Source: JAFAGX01 sp035623335 (GTDB lineage: Bacteria; Acidobacteriota; Terriglobia; Terriglobales; Acidobacteriaceae). From it: DNA of 64,000 bases. This document shows positions 26,088 to 34,526 of the stretch, piece after piece. A program made the translations under genes and the position numbers. How positions within the stretch are numbered: position 1 is the stretch's first letter; every line of letters starts with the position of its first letter. The notes beneath the pieces are model-generated. The model made no database searches. It was not told the origin of the DNA and saw only the letters and a list, made by a program, of their open reading frames with translations. The DNA is taken from contig DASPTQ010000253.1 of the NCBI GenBank assembly GCA_035623335.1, positions 62,001-126,000 of the forward strand. The letters run 5' to 3'.

Positions 26088-27314
26088 TTAGCGCTTGGGT
26101 TCCCGCCAGAGGCTGAAAACAGTCTCGACGGCCCGTTCCGCAGTTGAGGCGCTGCCATGAGGACCCCGCAGCGACCGACGGACCTCCTCTAGGCCTTCCA
26201 CCATCCTGGTCCGAGCCGGGCCGTCCGCCAGGATTTCTCTCAGTTTAAGGACTACCGTTTGCCCGGTGAAGTCCCCCTGGATCAGCTCGGGGACGACTTC
26301 TCGACCAGCGATCAAGTTCACCATGGCGAGGTGGGGAACCTTGACCCATGGGCGCCCCAGAACATAGGTGAGGGGTGAGACCCGGTAAACCATGACGAAG
26401 GGAGCTCCCACGATGGCGGCCTCGAGGGTGGCCGTGCCGCTGGCAATGATGCCGGCGCGCGAGTGGGCCAAGGCGGGCAGACTCTCCCTGACTAGGTGGA
26501 TCGGCACGCGGTCGCCAATCAGACTTTCCAGCCAATCGCGGCTGAGGGTCACCGCAACCGGCAGCAAGAATTCGTAATTCCGACCCAACTCTGCGGCTGC
26601 CTCGAGGATCGTGGGCAGGTTCATGCGAACTTCCTTTACTCGACTGCCGGGCATGACTGTGATCCAGGGCTTCGCGGGATCGAGTCCGTGCTCGGCGGCG
26701 TAGCTGGCGCGAGAAATTCGAGGCAGCGGCACGTCGGCCAGGGGATGGCCGACGAAGGTGGCATCGACGCCCCGATCACGGTAGAACCGCTCTTCGAAGG
26801 GAAAAATCACCAGCGCCTTGGTGACGTAGTTGCGCAGCAGCCGGACGCGACGTTGCCTCCAGGCCCAGAATTGGGGGCACACGTAGTAGACGACCGGAAT
26901 GCCGCGCTGGTGCATCGCGCGTGCCACTCTCCAATTGAAGGCCGGGGAGTCGATGACCACGGCGACATCGGGGCGGCGCTGGTCAGCGTCGGCGATGAGC
27001 CGGGCAAAGAGACGGTAGATTTTCGGCAGATGCCCGAGGATTTCGGTTATGCCGACGACCGCAAGCTCGCGTGCATCCACGACGACGTCAAAGCCGGCGG
27101 CCCGCATGCGGTCTCCCCCGGCTCCGAAGATTTCGAGCTCGCTGGGTGGAGTGGTGTGTCGAGGAGTCGGTTGGGGCGTCGCCGAGTCGCCTTCCGTGGG
27201 AGAAACGGGAGCGTTTCCCGGGGACAGCTTACCCGCCACACGCTGCAGTACCCCGATCAGTTGCGCCCCGTACATGTCGCCCGAGGCTTCCCCGGCCGAG
27301 ATCAGAATTCTCAC
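26088..27314 (-). CDS. lpxB: Lipid-A-disaccharide synthase
   Basis: 408 residues of a GT-B glycosyltransferase. N-terminal SAGEASGDMYGAQL, then VVIDSPAFNWRVARAMH, VYYVCPQFWAWRQRR, TFVGHPLADV, the MPGSRVKEVRMNLP segment and SGTATLEAAIVGAPFVMVYR. It joins UDP-2,3-diacylglucosamine and lipid X to make the lipid A disaccharide, so this organism should make lipid A. An insert at ~35-60 (Pro/Thr-rich) is longer than in E. coli. Downstream of dppC by 47 nt; lpxA, lpxC and lpxD are not in the window. Confidence 0.96.
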   Translation of the reverse strand: MRILISAGEASGDMYGAQLIGVLQRVAGKLSPGNAPVSPTEGDSATPQPTPRHTTPPSELEIFGAGGDRMRAAGFDVVVDARELAVVGITEILGHLPKIYRLFARLIADADQRRPDVAVVIDSPAFNWRVARAMHQRGIPVVYYVCPQFWAWRQRRVRLLRNYVTKALVIFPFEERFYRDRGVDATFVGHPLADVPLPRISRASYAAEHGLDPAKPWITVMPGSRVKEVRMNLPTILEAAAELGRNYEFLLPVAVTLSRDWLESLIGDRVPIHLVRESLPALAHSRAGIIASGTATLEAAIVGAPFVMVYRVSPLTYVLGRPWVKVPHLAMVNLIAGREVVPELIQGDFTGQTVVLKLREILADGPARTRMVEGLEEVRRSLRGPHGSASTAERAVETVFSLWREPKR

Positions 27315-27361
27315 CCCACCATTGTGACACTCCCCGGGTGTCGAGGGGGACCCCGGTGAAG

Positions 27362-28231
27362 CTAAAGGCCCGCTTCCAGGCGAGATCGTGGATCCAGGTA
27401 ATCCCGCAGCGCATCCCCGATAAAGTTGAACGAGAGTACCGCCAGCATAACCGTGGCTGCAGGAAACAGAACCAGATGGGGAGCATCAAACAGATGAGCT
27501 CGGGCGTCGTTCAGCATTGTGCCCCAACTGGCCGTGGGTGGAGGAACCCCGAGGCCTAGGAAGCTCATGGTGGCCTCGGCCAGAATGGCGCCAGCCATTC
27601 CGATTGCTGCCTGGACGATCACCGGCTGAATGATGTTGGGCAGTATGTGACGCGCCAGGATTCGCAGATCGCTGGCGCCGAGGGCGCGGGCGGCCTCGAC
27701 ATACTCCCGTTCACGCGCCGAAAGCACTTGGGCGCGCACCAGACGCGCATAGCCTACCCACCCGCCGAGCGACAACGCAAGCACCAGGTTGAAAATCCCC
27801 GGTCCGCGAAAGGCAACAAAGGCGATGGCGAGAAGAATGCCGGGAAAGGAAAGAAACGCGTTCATGACTACCGCGTTGACAATGCGGTCGAGTCGGCCGC
27901 CGTAGTAGCCGGCGATCGATCCCACGATCAGACCTAGTGCGAGAGAAGCGGCAACCACCGAGCTTCCGACGAGCATGGAAATGCGAGAACCATAGATCAG
28001 GCGCGAACATATGTCACGGCCGAGCTCATCGCTTCCACACCAGTGGGCGGACGAGGGCGGAGACAGGCGCGAAGGCAGATCAATCGAGAAAGGGTCGTAC
28101 GGGGCAATCGAGGAGGCGAACAAGGCGAAGGTCACAAACATGACGACCAGCACCAAGCCGGCGACGGCCAAGGGGTGATGTCGAACCGCCCGCTGGATCG
28201 AGATGGGAGTTCCGAGTGTCGATGCTTTCAC
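27362..28231 (-). CDS. ABC transporter permease, DppC/OppC-like
   Basis: 289 residues with about six membrane helices. Its N-terminal OppC-N segment (HHPLAVAGLVLVVMFV, ASSIAPYDPFSIDL) and the EAA loop (REREYVEAARALGASDLRILARHILPN) identify a peptide/nickel-type importer permease. It starts with GTG overlapping the dppB stop (GTGA). Together with dppB it forms the membrane pore of an oligopeptide or similar importer. Neither a substrate-binding protein nor DppD/DppF ATPases is nearby. Substrate unknown. Confidence 0.92.
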   Translation of the reverse strand: MKASTLGTPISIQRAVRHHPLAVAGLVLVVMFVTFALFASSIAPYDPFSIDLPSRLSPPSSAHWCGSDELGRDICSRLIYGSRISMLVGSSVVAASLALGLIVGSIAGYYGGRLDRIVNAVVMNAFLSFPGILLAIAFVAFRGPGIFNLVLALSLGGWVGYARLVRAQVLSAREREYVEAARALGASDLRILARHILPNIIQPVIVQAAIGMAGAILAEATMSFLGLGVPPPTASWGTMLNDARAHLFDAPHLVLFPAATVMLAVLSFNFIGDALRDYLDPRSRLEAGL

Positions 28232-29145
28232 TGCCGGATTCTCGGATTCACTGCCGAGTAGAGCAGATCGGTCAGAAAATTCACCGCGACGTAGGTCAAT
28301 CCGATTGCCAGAATGCAGCCTGCGACCAGGTAGTAATCGCGATTCCCAATGGCCTGGATGGCCAATCGTCCAATTCCCGGCCAGGAAAAGATCGTCTCGG
28401 TCACGATGGCGCCGGCCAGCAGCGCTCCCAATTGCAAGCCCAACACGGTCATGACCGGGATCATCGCGTTGCGCAGCGCATGACGGTACACAACCACGCG
28501 TTCGGAGAGCCCTTTGGCGCGGGCGGTACGGATGTAGTCCTGCGTGAGTTCTTCGAGCATGGAAGTTCGGACCATGCGCGTGAGAATGGCGGCCAGACCA
28601 CTGCCCAGGGTAAGGGCGGGAAGCACCAGATGGGCGAACGTGCCGGAACCGGAGACCGGCAGCAGGCGCAATCGAATGGAGAAAAACAGAATCAAAATCG
28701 GTCCCAGGGCAAAGTTGGGAAAGGATAGTCCAAACAGGCTCACCACGCTCAGCGCCCGGTCATCCCAGCGATTGCGCCTTTGGGCGGAACGAACGCCGGA
28801 GGGAACGGCCAAGAGCACGGCGACCAGCAAGCTGGCAAAGGTCAACTCCAGAGTGTAGGGGTATCGCTGTGCGATCAGTTTGCTCACGTCCTGATTGAAG
28901 CGCAGGGATGGTCCGAGATCGCCGTGCAGCACGCCTCGCCAATAGTGAAGGTATTGCTTTCCCAGAGGGACATCGAGGCCGTAGGCGTGGCGAGCGGCTT
29001 GAAGATCGGCCGCGGGCGCCCCTTCGCCGAGCATCTGCAAGATGGGATCGCCCGGTACCAGGTGGATGAGCACGAAGACGACTGAAACCACAAGCCAGAC
29101 CACGGGAATGGCATACAGCAGGCGACGAGAGAGATAGCGAAGCAC
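28228..29145 (-). CDS. ABC transporter permease, DppB/OppB-like
   Basis: 305 residues, six membrane helices, with the family start MLRYLSRRLLYAIPVVWLVVSVVFVLIHLVPGDP split here only by length, the periplasmic GLDVPLGKQYLHYWRGVLHGDLG loop in two parts, and the EAA loop (DYIRTARAKGLSERVVVYRHALRNAMIPVM) near the C terminus. First gene of the permease pair, 45 nt after the CNNM/CBS gene. The pair is likely cotranscribed with lpxB, which is an unusual partner. Confidence 0.92.
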   Translation of the reverse strand: MLRYLSRRLLYAIPVVWLVVSVVFVLIHLVPGDPILQMLGEGAPAADLQAARHAYGLDVPLGKQYLHYWRGVLHGDLGPSLRFNQDVSKLIAQRYPYTLELTFASLLVAVLLAVPSGVRSAQRRNRWDDRALSVVSLFGLSFPNFALGPILILFFSIRLRLLPVSGSGTFAHLVLPALTLGSGLAAILTRMVRTSMLEELTQDYIRTARAKGLSERVVVYRHALRNAMIPVMTVLGLQLGALLAGAIVTETIFSWPGIGRLAIQAIGNRDYYLVAGCILAIGLTYVAVNFLTDLLYSAVNPRIRQ

Positions 29146-29190
29146 GGCTGTTCCTTGTGCGGGAGGTCTCGATCCGCCGAGATTGGTCTT

Positions 29191-30567
29191 TTAATCTCCC
29201 GCTTTGCTGATGGTCGACGGCTGCAGCTTCTCGATCCTGACCTTGGCGATTCGGTGACCTTCCATTTCCTCGACGACAAAGCGGTGGCCCTCGTGATCAA
29301 AGCCTTCCCCTACTTTGGAAATTCGCTGCAAACGAGCCAGCACGAAGCCGGCGAGGGTTTCAAAGCCAGCATCGCGCGGAAGCTCAAGTTCATGTTGAAT
29401 TTCCAGATCGCGGATTCCCACCGACGCGTCGAGGACCAGGGGAACGTTCGCTTGCAGACTCGAGGGTTGCGGTGCCACATCCAATTGGTCCCCTTCATCC
29501 TCGATCTCGCCCACGAGCTGTTCCAAAACGTCTTCCACGGTGATAACACCCGCGGTTGAACCAAACTCATCGACCACCACCGCCAGGTGCCGCTTGCGCT
29601 TTTTGAATTCTTCGAGCAATTCGGTCAATACCTTGGTCTCGGGAACGACCAGCACATCCCGCATGATCTGGTTGATCTTCATGCTGGAGATCCGGCTGGC
29701 CCCGGGCTGCAGCAGATTCGCCGTCAGTCGCAGCCGGGCCCAGCGCAAAAGGTCCTTGGCGTAGAGCACCCCCACAATGTGCTCGGGACCGCTCTGGGTG
29801 TCATAAACCGGAACTCGCGAATGCTGTTCTTCGACCACCCGGGATAAGGCCTCCTCGAGGGTGAGATCCCCTGGCAGGGAGAAAATGTCCGGCCGGGGAA
29901 CCATCACCTGGCGGACGGTGATACTTTCGAGTTCCAGGGCGTGATGGATCATCGCCTCCTGAAACTGCGGAATCTGACCCGATTGGCGGCTGGCGCTCAC
30001 AATGAGCTTGAGTTCGTCGGGCGAATGCACCGGTCCCTGGCGAAGTTTGCGTGAGCCAAACAGGCGCAACACCGACCCGGCGGCACCATTCATGACGAAG
30101 TTGACCGGGCGGGTCAAAGTGAGAAATACGTCCATCGGGGCTGCCACGGCCAAGGCGACCTGCTCGCCTCTTTGCAGAGCCAAGGATTTCGGCACCAGCT
30201 CACCCAGAATCACGTGCAGGCAGGTGATCAGAATGAATGCCACGGCGATGGCGATGCCGTGGGCATAAAGCTGAGAATGAGGAACTTGCCCGAGGAAAGC
30301 CTCGAACATGTGTGCCAGGCGAGGTTCGCCCACCCAGCCCAAGGTCAGGCTAACGATCGTGATTCCCAGTTGTACCCCGTTGACCACCTCGTCGAGATTG
30401 CGGTGCAGCCTTTGGACGATGCGGGCGCCGATACGGCGCGCCTCGATCAGCTCCTGGATGCGAGTGTCGCGAATGCTCACCAGAGCAAATTCGGCCGCCG
30501 CAAAGAAAGCGTTGGCGGCAACCAGGAGCAGAATGAGGACTACGGGGAGCAGCCCGTAAGCGAACAT
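29191..30567 (-). CDS. CNNM (DUF21)/CBS-pair/CorC-type transporter-associated protein
   Basis: 458 residues. The N-terminal DUF21/CNNM domain has four hydrophobic segments and ends near residue 185 (ANAFFAAAEFALVS, GVQLGITIVSLTLGWVGEP). A CBS pair follows (~205-330: MVPRPDIFSLPGDLTLEEAL, DVLVVPETKVLTELLEEF) and then the CorC/HlyC C-terminal domain (DEFGSTAGVITVEDVLEQLVGEI). Related proteins transport Mg2+ or Co2+ or control such transport; the older name is hemolysin-like. A second member of this family lies at 48-49 kb. Confidence 0.92.
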   Translation of the reverse strand: MFAYGLLPVVLILLLVAANAFFAAAEFALVSIRDTRIQELIEARRIGARIVQRLHRNLDEVVNGVQLGITIVSLTLGWVGEPRLAHMFEAFLGQVPHSQLYAHGIAIAVAFILITCLHVILGELVPKSLALQRGEQVALAVAAPMDVFLTLTRPVNFVMNGAAGSVLRLFGSRKLRQGPVHSPDELKLIVSASRQSGQIPQFQEAMIHHALELESITVRQVMVPRPDIFSLPGDLTLEEALSRVVEEQHSRVPVYDTQSGPEHIVGVLYAKDLLRWARLRLTANLLQPGASRISSMKINQIMRDVLVVPETKVLTELLEEFKKRKRHLAVVVDEFGSTAGVITVEDVLEQLVGEIEDEGDQLDVAPQPSSLQANVPLVLDASVGIRDLEIQHELELPRDAGFETLAGFVLARLQRISKVGEGFDHEGHRFVVEEMEGHRIAKVRIEKLQPSTISKAGD

Positions 30568-30870
30568 GGATGGGTAATTTTAACATTCCAAAGGGAGTAC
30601 GATAGGAGCAACTGGTGCCTGTACCTGTAGAAGCATGTAGAATAAGATCTTAGCCAGGAAGCCCGATTGGCCATTCGCTCTGGCTCGTCCCGCTTGGTTT
30701 CCGTCAGGTTCCTAGCAAGGTCTGCTTACATTTCTGAACTTGTCAGGTCTAATGCATCGAAATAAATAATGATGGCGGGGCACGGGTCAGCAACTCCCGG
30801 AACAAATTCCACCCCCGTCCCGTACTAAAGATCAGGGCGAAGGTCGGACCCTTAGGCCGAGGAGGTGCAA
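30568..30870. other. Intergenic region between divergent CNNM/CBS and HlyD genes
   Basis: About 300 nt without a convincing gene. TTGTCA (30740-30745) and TAAATA (30763-30768) are spaced by 17 nt and may drive the HlyD gene, though the -10 is poor. AGGAGG at 30860-30865 is the HlyD ribosome-binding site. No tRNA or strong hairpin seen. Confidence 0.4.
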
Positions 30871-32085
30871 GTGAACGGCAGCGGCAATCATAAGAAGAAG
30901 CGGCGCAAACGGATCATCGCGGTCAGCGTCGTGGTGGGAGTCCTATTGCTGTTTGTGGGTGCCCTCACCGCCTTTACCCGGAGCGGCACCAAGATTGATC
31001 CCAGCAAGTTGGTGAAAGTCGAGAAGGGCGATCTGGCGAAGAGCGTGGTGGCAACCGGGAAAGTCACGCCCATCACCAAGGTTGAGGTTAAGTCCAAGGC
31101 CAGCGGCATCGTGAAGAAGCTCATGGTGGAATACGGCGACAAGGTAAAGAAAGGCCAGTTACTGGCCCAGTTGGACAAGGATGAGATCCAAGCACAAGTG
31201 GATCAGTCTCGCGCGGCATTGCAAGCCGCCGACGCCAGCCTGGCCAGCTCGGAAGCCGATTCGGAGCGTGCCATGGTGGACGCCGAAGGCCCGGATGTTC
31301 CCTTGCTCAAGCGCCAGTACGAGCGGGCTGAAGAGATGGCCAAGGACGGGGTGGTCTCGGCGTCCGCACTCGACGACGCCGACCGCAACTACAAAATGGC
31401 ACTGAACAAGCAGAACGTCGCCAAAGCGCAGGTCCAAGTGCTGAAGGCCAAGATTCGACAGTCGCAGGCGGATGTGGCTAAGGACCAGGCCAACTTGGCG
31501 CAACTCGAAGAGCAGCTCAGTTACACCGACATCGTTTCGCCGATTGACGGCATCGTGTTGTCGAGAGACGTCGAAATCGGGGATGCGGTGAGCTCGATTC
31601 TTGTCCTCGGTTCCTCGGCTACTCTGGTGATGACTCTGGGCGACACCAGCCAGGTCTATGTCAAAGGCAAGGTCGACGAAAGCGACATCGGCAAGGTGTA
31701 TCTCGGCCAGCCAGCGCGGATCAAGGTGGAGTCGTTCAAGGACAAGACCTTTTACGGCAAGGTCACCAAGATTTCTCCGATGGGCGTCGAGAAGGACAAT
31801 GTAACCACTTTCGAAGTGCGTGTGTCGATCAACAATCCCGGCGGTGAACTGAAGGCCGAGATGACCGCCAACGCAGAAATCATTCTGGAAGAGCACAAGA
31901 ACGTGCTGGAGATTCCAGAAGGCGCCATCCTCTACGATAAGGACAAGCAAGCTTCGGTCGAAGTCCCCGATCCCAAGGCCAAAGATGGCAAGCGGAAGAT
32001 CGCGGTGAATATCGGGATCTCGAACGGCGCGAAAACCGAGCTACTCACCGGTTTGAAGGAAGGCGACCAGGTGGTGTTGCAGTAA
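30871..32085 (+). CDS. HlyD/MacA-type periplasmic adaptor (membrane fusion) protein
   Basis: 404 residues from GTG 30871, five nt after AGGAGG; GTG 30865 would overlap the ribosome-binding site. One N-terminal membrane helix (~16-38) after a Lys/Arg cluster, then a lipoyl half-domain (ASGIVKKLMVEYGDKVKKGQLLAQLD), a long coiled-coil hairpin (~105-220) and a beta-barrel region with SPIDGIVLSRDVEIGDAV. The layout is MacA-like, an adaptor of a MacB-type ABC exporter. No MacB, RND pump or TolC gene follows; next comes a DUF4097 protein. Confidence 0.9.
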   Translation: MNGSGNHKKKRRKRIIAVSVVVGVLLLFVGALTAFTRSGTKIDPSKLVKVEKGDLAKSVVATGKVTPITKVEVKSKASGIVKKLMVEYGDKVKKGQLLAQLDKDEIQAQVDQSRAALQAADASLASSEADSERAMVDAEGPDVPLLKRQYERAEEMAKDGVVSASALDDADRNYKMALNKQNVAKAQVQVLKAKIRQSQADVAKDQANLAQLEEQLSYTDIVSPIDGIVLSRDVEIGDAVSSILVLGSSATLVMTLGDTSQVYVKGKVDESDIGKVYLGQPARIKVESFKDKTFYGKVTKISPMGVEKDNVTTFEVRVSINNPGGELKAEMTANAEIILEEHKNVLEIPEGAILYDKDKQASVEVPDPKAKDGKRKIAVNIGISNGAKTELLTGLKEGDQVVLQ

Positions 32086-32178
32086 GGCCGGGGCCTGGGC
32101 GACACAAGGTGCGGTTGACAGGAATCCGCCTCCGAAGCTCTCTGGTCTTTGCTAGCGCTCTTGTCTGGAGCGGATCTT

Positions 32179-33108
32179 ATGCGCGGATTGATTCTTCGAT
32201 GGCTGGCATTTCTGGCTCTCAGCTTGCTCCTTCCAGGGCCGCTCGTCGCCCGGGACTCCGTGCAAGGTTCCTTTGAGCGAACCTTTTCGGTCACCGGAGC
32301 CGTCGACCTTGAAGTGCTCACCCACGCCGGCGACATTTCCGTTCGCGTAGGTCCGCCCGGCACGGTTACCGTCAAGGGGAAGATCCATGTCGGGGATCGG
32401 GTTCTTCGGGGCGATCGTCGGGGCGATGTGAACCAAATTGAGAAAGACCCGCCCATTCGCCAAGCGGGGAACAGCATCCACATCGACTATCTCAGCCAGC
32501 ACGGCACTTCCGTGGATTATGAGATCACCGCACCGGCTGACACTGCCGTACGCACGCGCAGCGGATCGGGGGACCAAGGACTGGAAGGGCTAAAGGGAAC
32601 CGTTGAGCTGGAGACGGGCTCGGGTGATCTGCGACTGCGCGACATAGCCGGTAGCCGAGTGCAACTGCACAGTGGCTCTGGAGATATTGTGGCGCAGGAC
32701 ATTTTCGCTCCCTTGACTGTCGAGACTGGAAGCGGCGACGTTCGCGTGGAGGAGAAAGGCGAAGGGGATCTGCACATCCGCACCAGTTCCGGCAATCTTG
32801 AAGTGCGAGGCGTAAAGGGAACACTGTGGGCGGAGTCAGGCAGTGGAGATGCCGAGATCTCGGGCGTGATCGTCGGGGGTTGGGACATAAGGACAGGCTC
32901 CGGGAACGTAGATCTTCGACTGCCCGCCGACGCAGCCTTCGATTTGGACGCGACTACAGGTTCCGGCAGGATCGTGACCGACCGTGCCGTCTCGGTCACA
33001 GTTCGGGGCGATCTCCGCAAGTCCGAACAGACGATTCACGGCAAGGTGGCAGGCGGCGGGCCGCAACTCTCAATCCGTACGGGATCAGGGGACATTCAGA
33101 TTCACTGA
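32179..33108 (+). CDS. Exported DUF4097-family beta-strand repeat protein
   Basis: 309 residues from ATG 32179, with GGAG 8 nt upstream. A signal peptide (MRGLILRWLAFLALSLLLPG) is followed by a right-handed parallel beta-helix of short repeats, each ending in a SGSGD-type turn: RSGSGDQ, ETGSGDL, HSGSGDI, ETGSGDV, RTSSGNL, ESGSGDA, RTGSGNV, TTGSGRI, RTGSGDI. Repeat length is roughly 18-25 residues. This is the DUF4097 adhesin-like fold; its role is unknown. Separated from the HlyD gene by 93 nt. Confidence 0.88.
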   Translation: MRGLILRWLAFLALSLLLPGPLVARDSVQGSFERTFSVTGAVDLEVLTHAGDISVRVGPPGTVTVKGKIHVGDRVLRGDRRGDVNQIEKDPPIRQAGNSIHIDYLSQHGTSVDYEITAPADTAVRTRSGSGDQGLEGLKGTVELETGSGDLRLRDIAGSRVQLHSGSGDIVAQDIFAPLTVETGSGDVRVEEKGEGDLHIRTSSGNLEVRGVKGTLWAESGSGDAEISGVIVGGWDIRTGSGNVDLRLPADAAFDLDATTGSGRIVTDRAVSVTVRGDLRKSEQTIHGKVAGGGPQLSIRTGSGDIQIH

Positions 33109-33240
33109 GAGTCCTCGATTCCAGAGAGCGTCAGAAGCCAGAAAAGCCGGTCGCAATTCCCCTTCCACTCCGAAGAGTTCATCGAAAAAGCGTTACTATT
33201 GTGCCTTGACTGCGCATTCGCCGGAGGGGGAGAATTCACG

Positions 33241-33279
33241 ATGAGGATGCCTTGGCCAACGCACCGATCGTCACGCTGA
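33241..33279 (+). CDS. Possible 12-aa leader ORF overlapping the SAM hydrolase start
   Basis: ATG 33241 lies 6 nt after the very strong GGAGGGGGAG (33223-33232) and opens a 12-codon frame (MRMPWPTHRSSR) that ends at 33279, beyond the TTG start of the next gene at 33252 in a different frame. If translated it would couple or restrain initiation at the TTG. Purely sequence-based inference. Confidence 0.3.
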   Translation: MRMPWPTHRSSR

Positions 33280-34082
33280 CCTCTGATTTCGGGATTAACG
33301 ATCACTTCGTGGGTACGATGAAGGGCGTGATTTTGAACATCGCGCCTGAGGCCCAAATCATAGACATTTGCCATTCGGTCCAGCCCTTCGATATTTTCGA
33401 TGGTGCGCTTACCATCGCCCAGGCGTATTCCTATTTTCCTACGGGCACGACCCATGTGGTGGTGGTCGATCCCGGTGTGGGGACAGTCCGGCGACCGCTT
33501 CTGGTGTCGACCGAGAAGCACTACCTGGTGGCGCCGGATAACGGGGTGCTTTCCCTCGTCATGGACCGCGAAGAGCGCGTCAAGGTACGCCACATCACCG
33601 GGCAGCATTATTTCCTGCAGCCGATCAGCAACACCTTTCATGGACGGGACGTCTTCGCTCCCGTGGCCGGCTATTTGGCCAAAGGCGTCGATAGCGCAAA
33701 ATTGGGCGACGAAATTTCTGACTATATTCGCTTCAGCGCGCCGAAACCGAAGGCGGTGGATGAAAGGACCCTACGAGGCGTGATCTTGAAGGTCGACCGC
33801 TTTGGCAACCTGGTCACCAACTTCACTCTGCAAGATGTTCCCGCACTTTTTCAGGACCCGCCCGTACCGTTCAAGATTGTGATTGGGGACCGCGAGATCA
33901 CGGAACTGCATAGCACCTATTCGGAGGCGTTACCCAACGAGGTTTTCGCCATCCTGGGGAGCATGGGGTACGTGGAACTCGCGGCCAGTCGTGCCTCTGC
34001 CGCCCAACTCTTGGGCGTGGGCAAGGGAGCCGAGGTCCACATGGCCCTGCAAGGCGCGGCGGTTGCCGGCCACGGACAATAA
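33252..34082 (+). CDS. S-adenosyl-L-methionine hydrolase (DUF62 / SAM hydroxide adenosyltransferase)
   Basis: 276 residues. ITLTSDFG-like start (IVTLTSDFGINDHFVGTMKG), then VVVDPGVGTVRRPL, which carries the Asp and Arg, and NTFHGRDVFAPVAGYLAKG, which carries the His of the D-R-H triad that activates water in this family. The C-terminal beta-barrel begins near KVDRFGNLVTNF. It should cleave SAM to adenosine and methionine; fluorinases and chlorinases share the fold but lack this triad. No in-frame ATG exists, and TTG 33252, with GAGGA 5 nt upstream, is the best start. Confidence 0.93.
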   Translation: MANAPIVTLTSDFGINDHFVGTMKGVILNIAPEAQIIDICHSVQPFDIFDGALTIAQAYSYFPTGTTHVVVVDPGVGTVRRPLLVSTEKHYLVAPDNGVLSLVMDREERVKVRHITGQHYFLQPISNTFHGRDVFAPVAGYLAKGVDSAKLGDEISDYIRFSAPKPKAVDERTLRGVILKVDRFGNLVTNFTLQDVPALFQDPPVPFKIVIGDREITELHSTYSEALPNEVFAILGSMGYVELAASRASAAQLLGVGKGAEVHMALQGAAVAGHGQ

Positions 34083-34180
34083 TTGGGAGTCCGTTCTTCC
34101 AGCTTCTCGAATCGACCCAAACAACGAAAACTGTGAACCGAGACCGAGCGGAGGCGAGCCAACCAAAAGAGGGACTCTCC

Positions 34181-34405
34181 TTAGGGGTGCTTTGGTTTCG
34201 GATGGGCGAATTGCTCCATTTCCTCCGTCCAGCGGAGAAAACGCCACAGCTCTTGCCGCTCCCTCCACACGAACTCGCCAAACTCCAGCAACCCCATCTG
34301 GTGCATCTTTACCCCGGTATAGGTCTCGATTCGCCACAGCAAATACGGGCTGCGCCAAGGCCTAAGGTGATGTCCGCGGGTGGCATTCCACAAAAATCGC
34401 AGCAT
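34181..34405 (-). CDS. Small basic conserved protein of unknown function
   Basis: 74 residues, rich in Trp and Arg: MLRFLWNATRGHHLRPWRSP, then YLLWRIETYTGVKM and WRERQELWRFLRWTEEMEQF. The 'RPWRSPYLLWRIET' block has the look of a small family I associate with Acidobacteria, though I cannot test that here. No signal peptide; probably membrane-associated or RNA/protein-binding given its charge. Lies alone in a 445-nt gap between the SAM hydrolase and pilR; convergent with the former. Confidence 0.6.
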   Translation of the reverse strand: MLRFLWNATRGHHLRPWRSPYLLWRIETYTGVKMHQMGLLEFGEFVWRERQELWRFLRWTEEMEQFAHPKPKHP

Positions 34406-34526
34406 AGCAAAAGGCTACTGGTGACACTGCTTATGACAAACAGCAGTGGATTCTCAGGGCGTACCCATGGTAACGCATTTCACGCCCGGGTTTTTCTCTG
34501 GGGGCGCTCGACCGCAGGTTCTTTCT

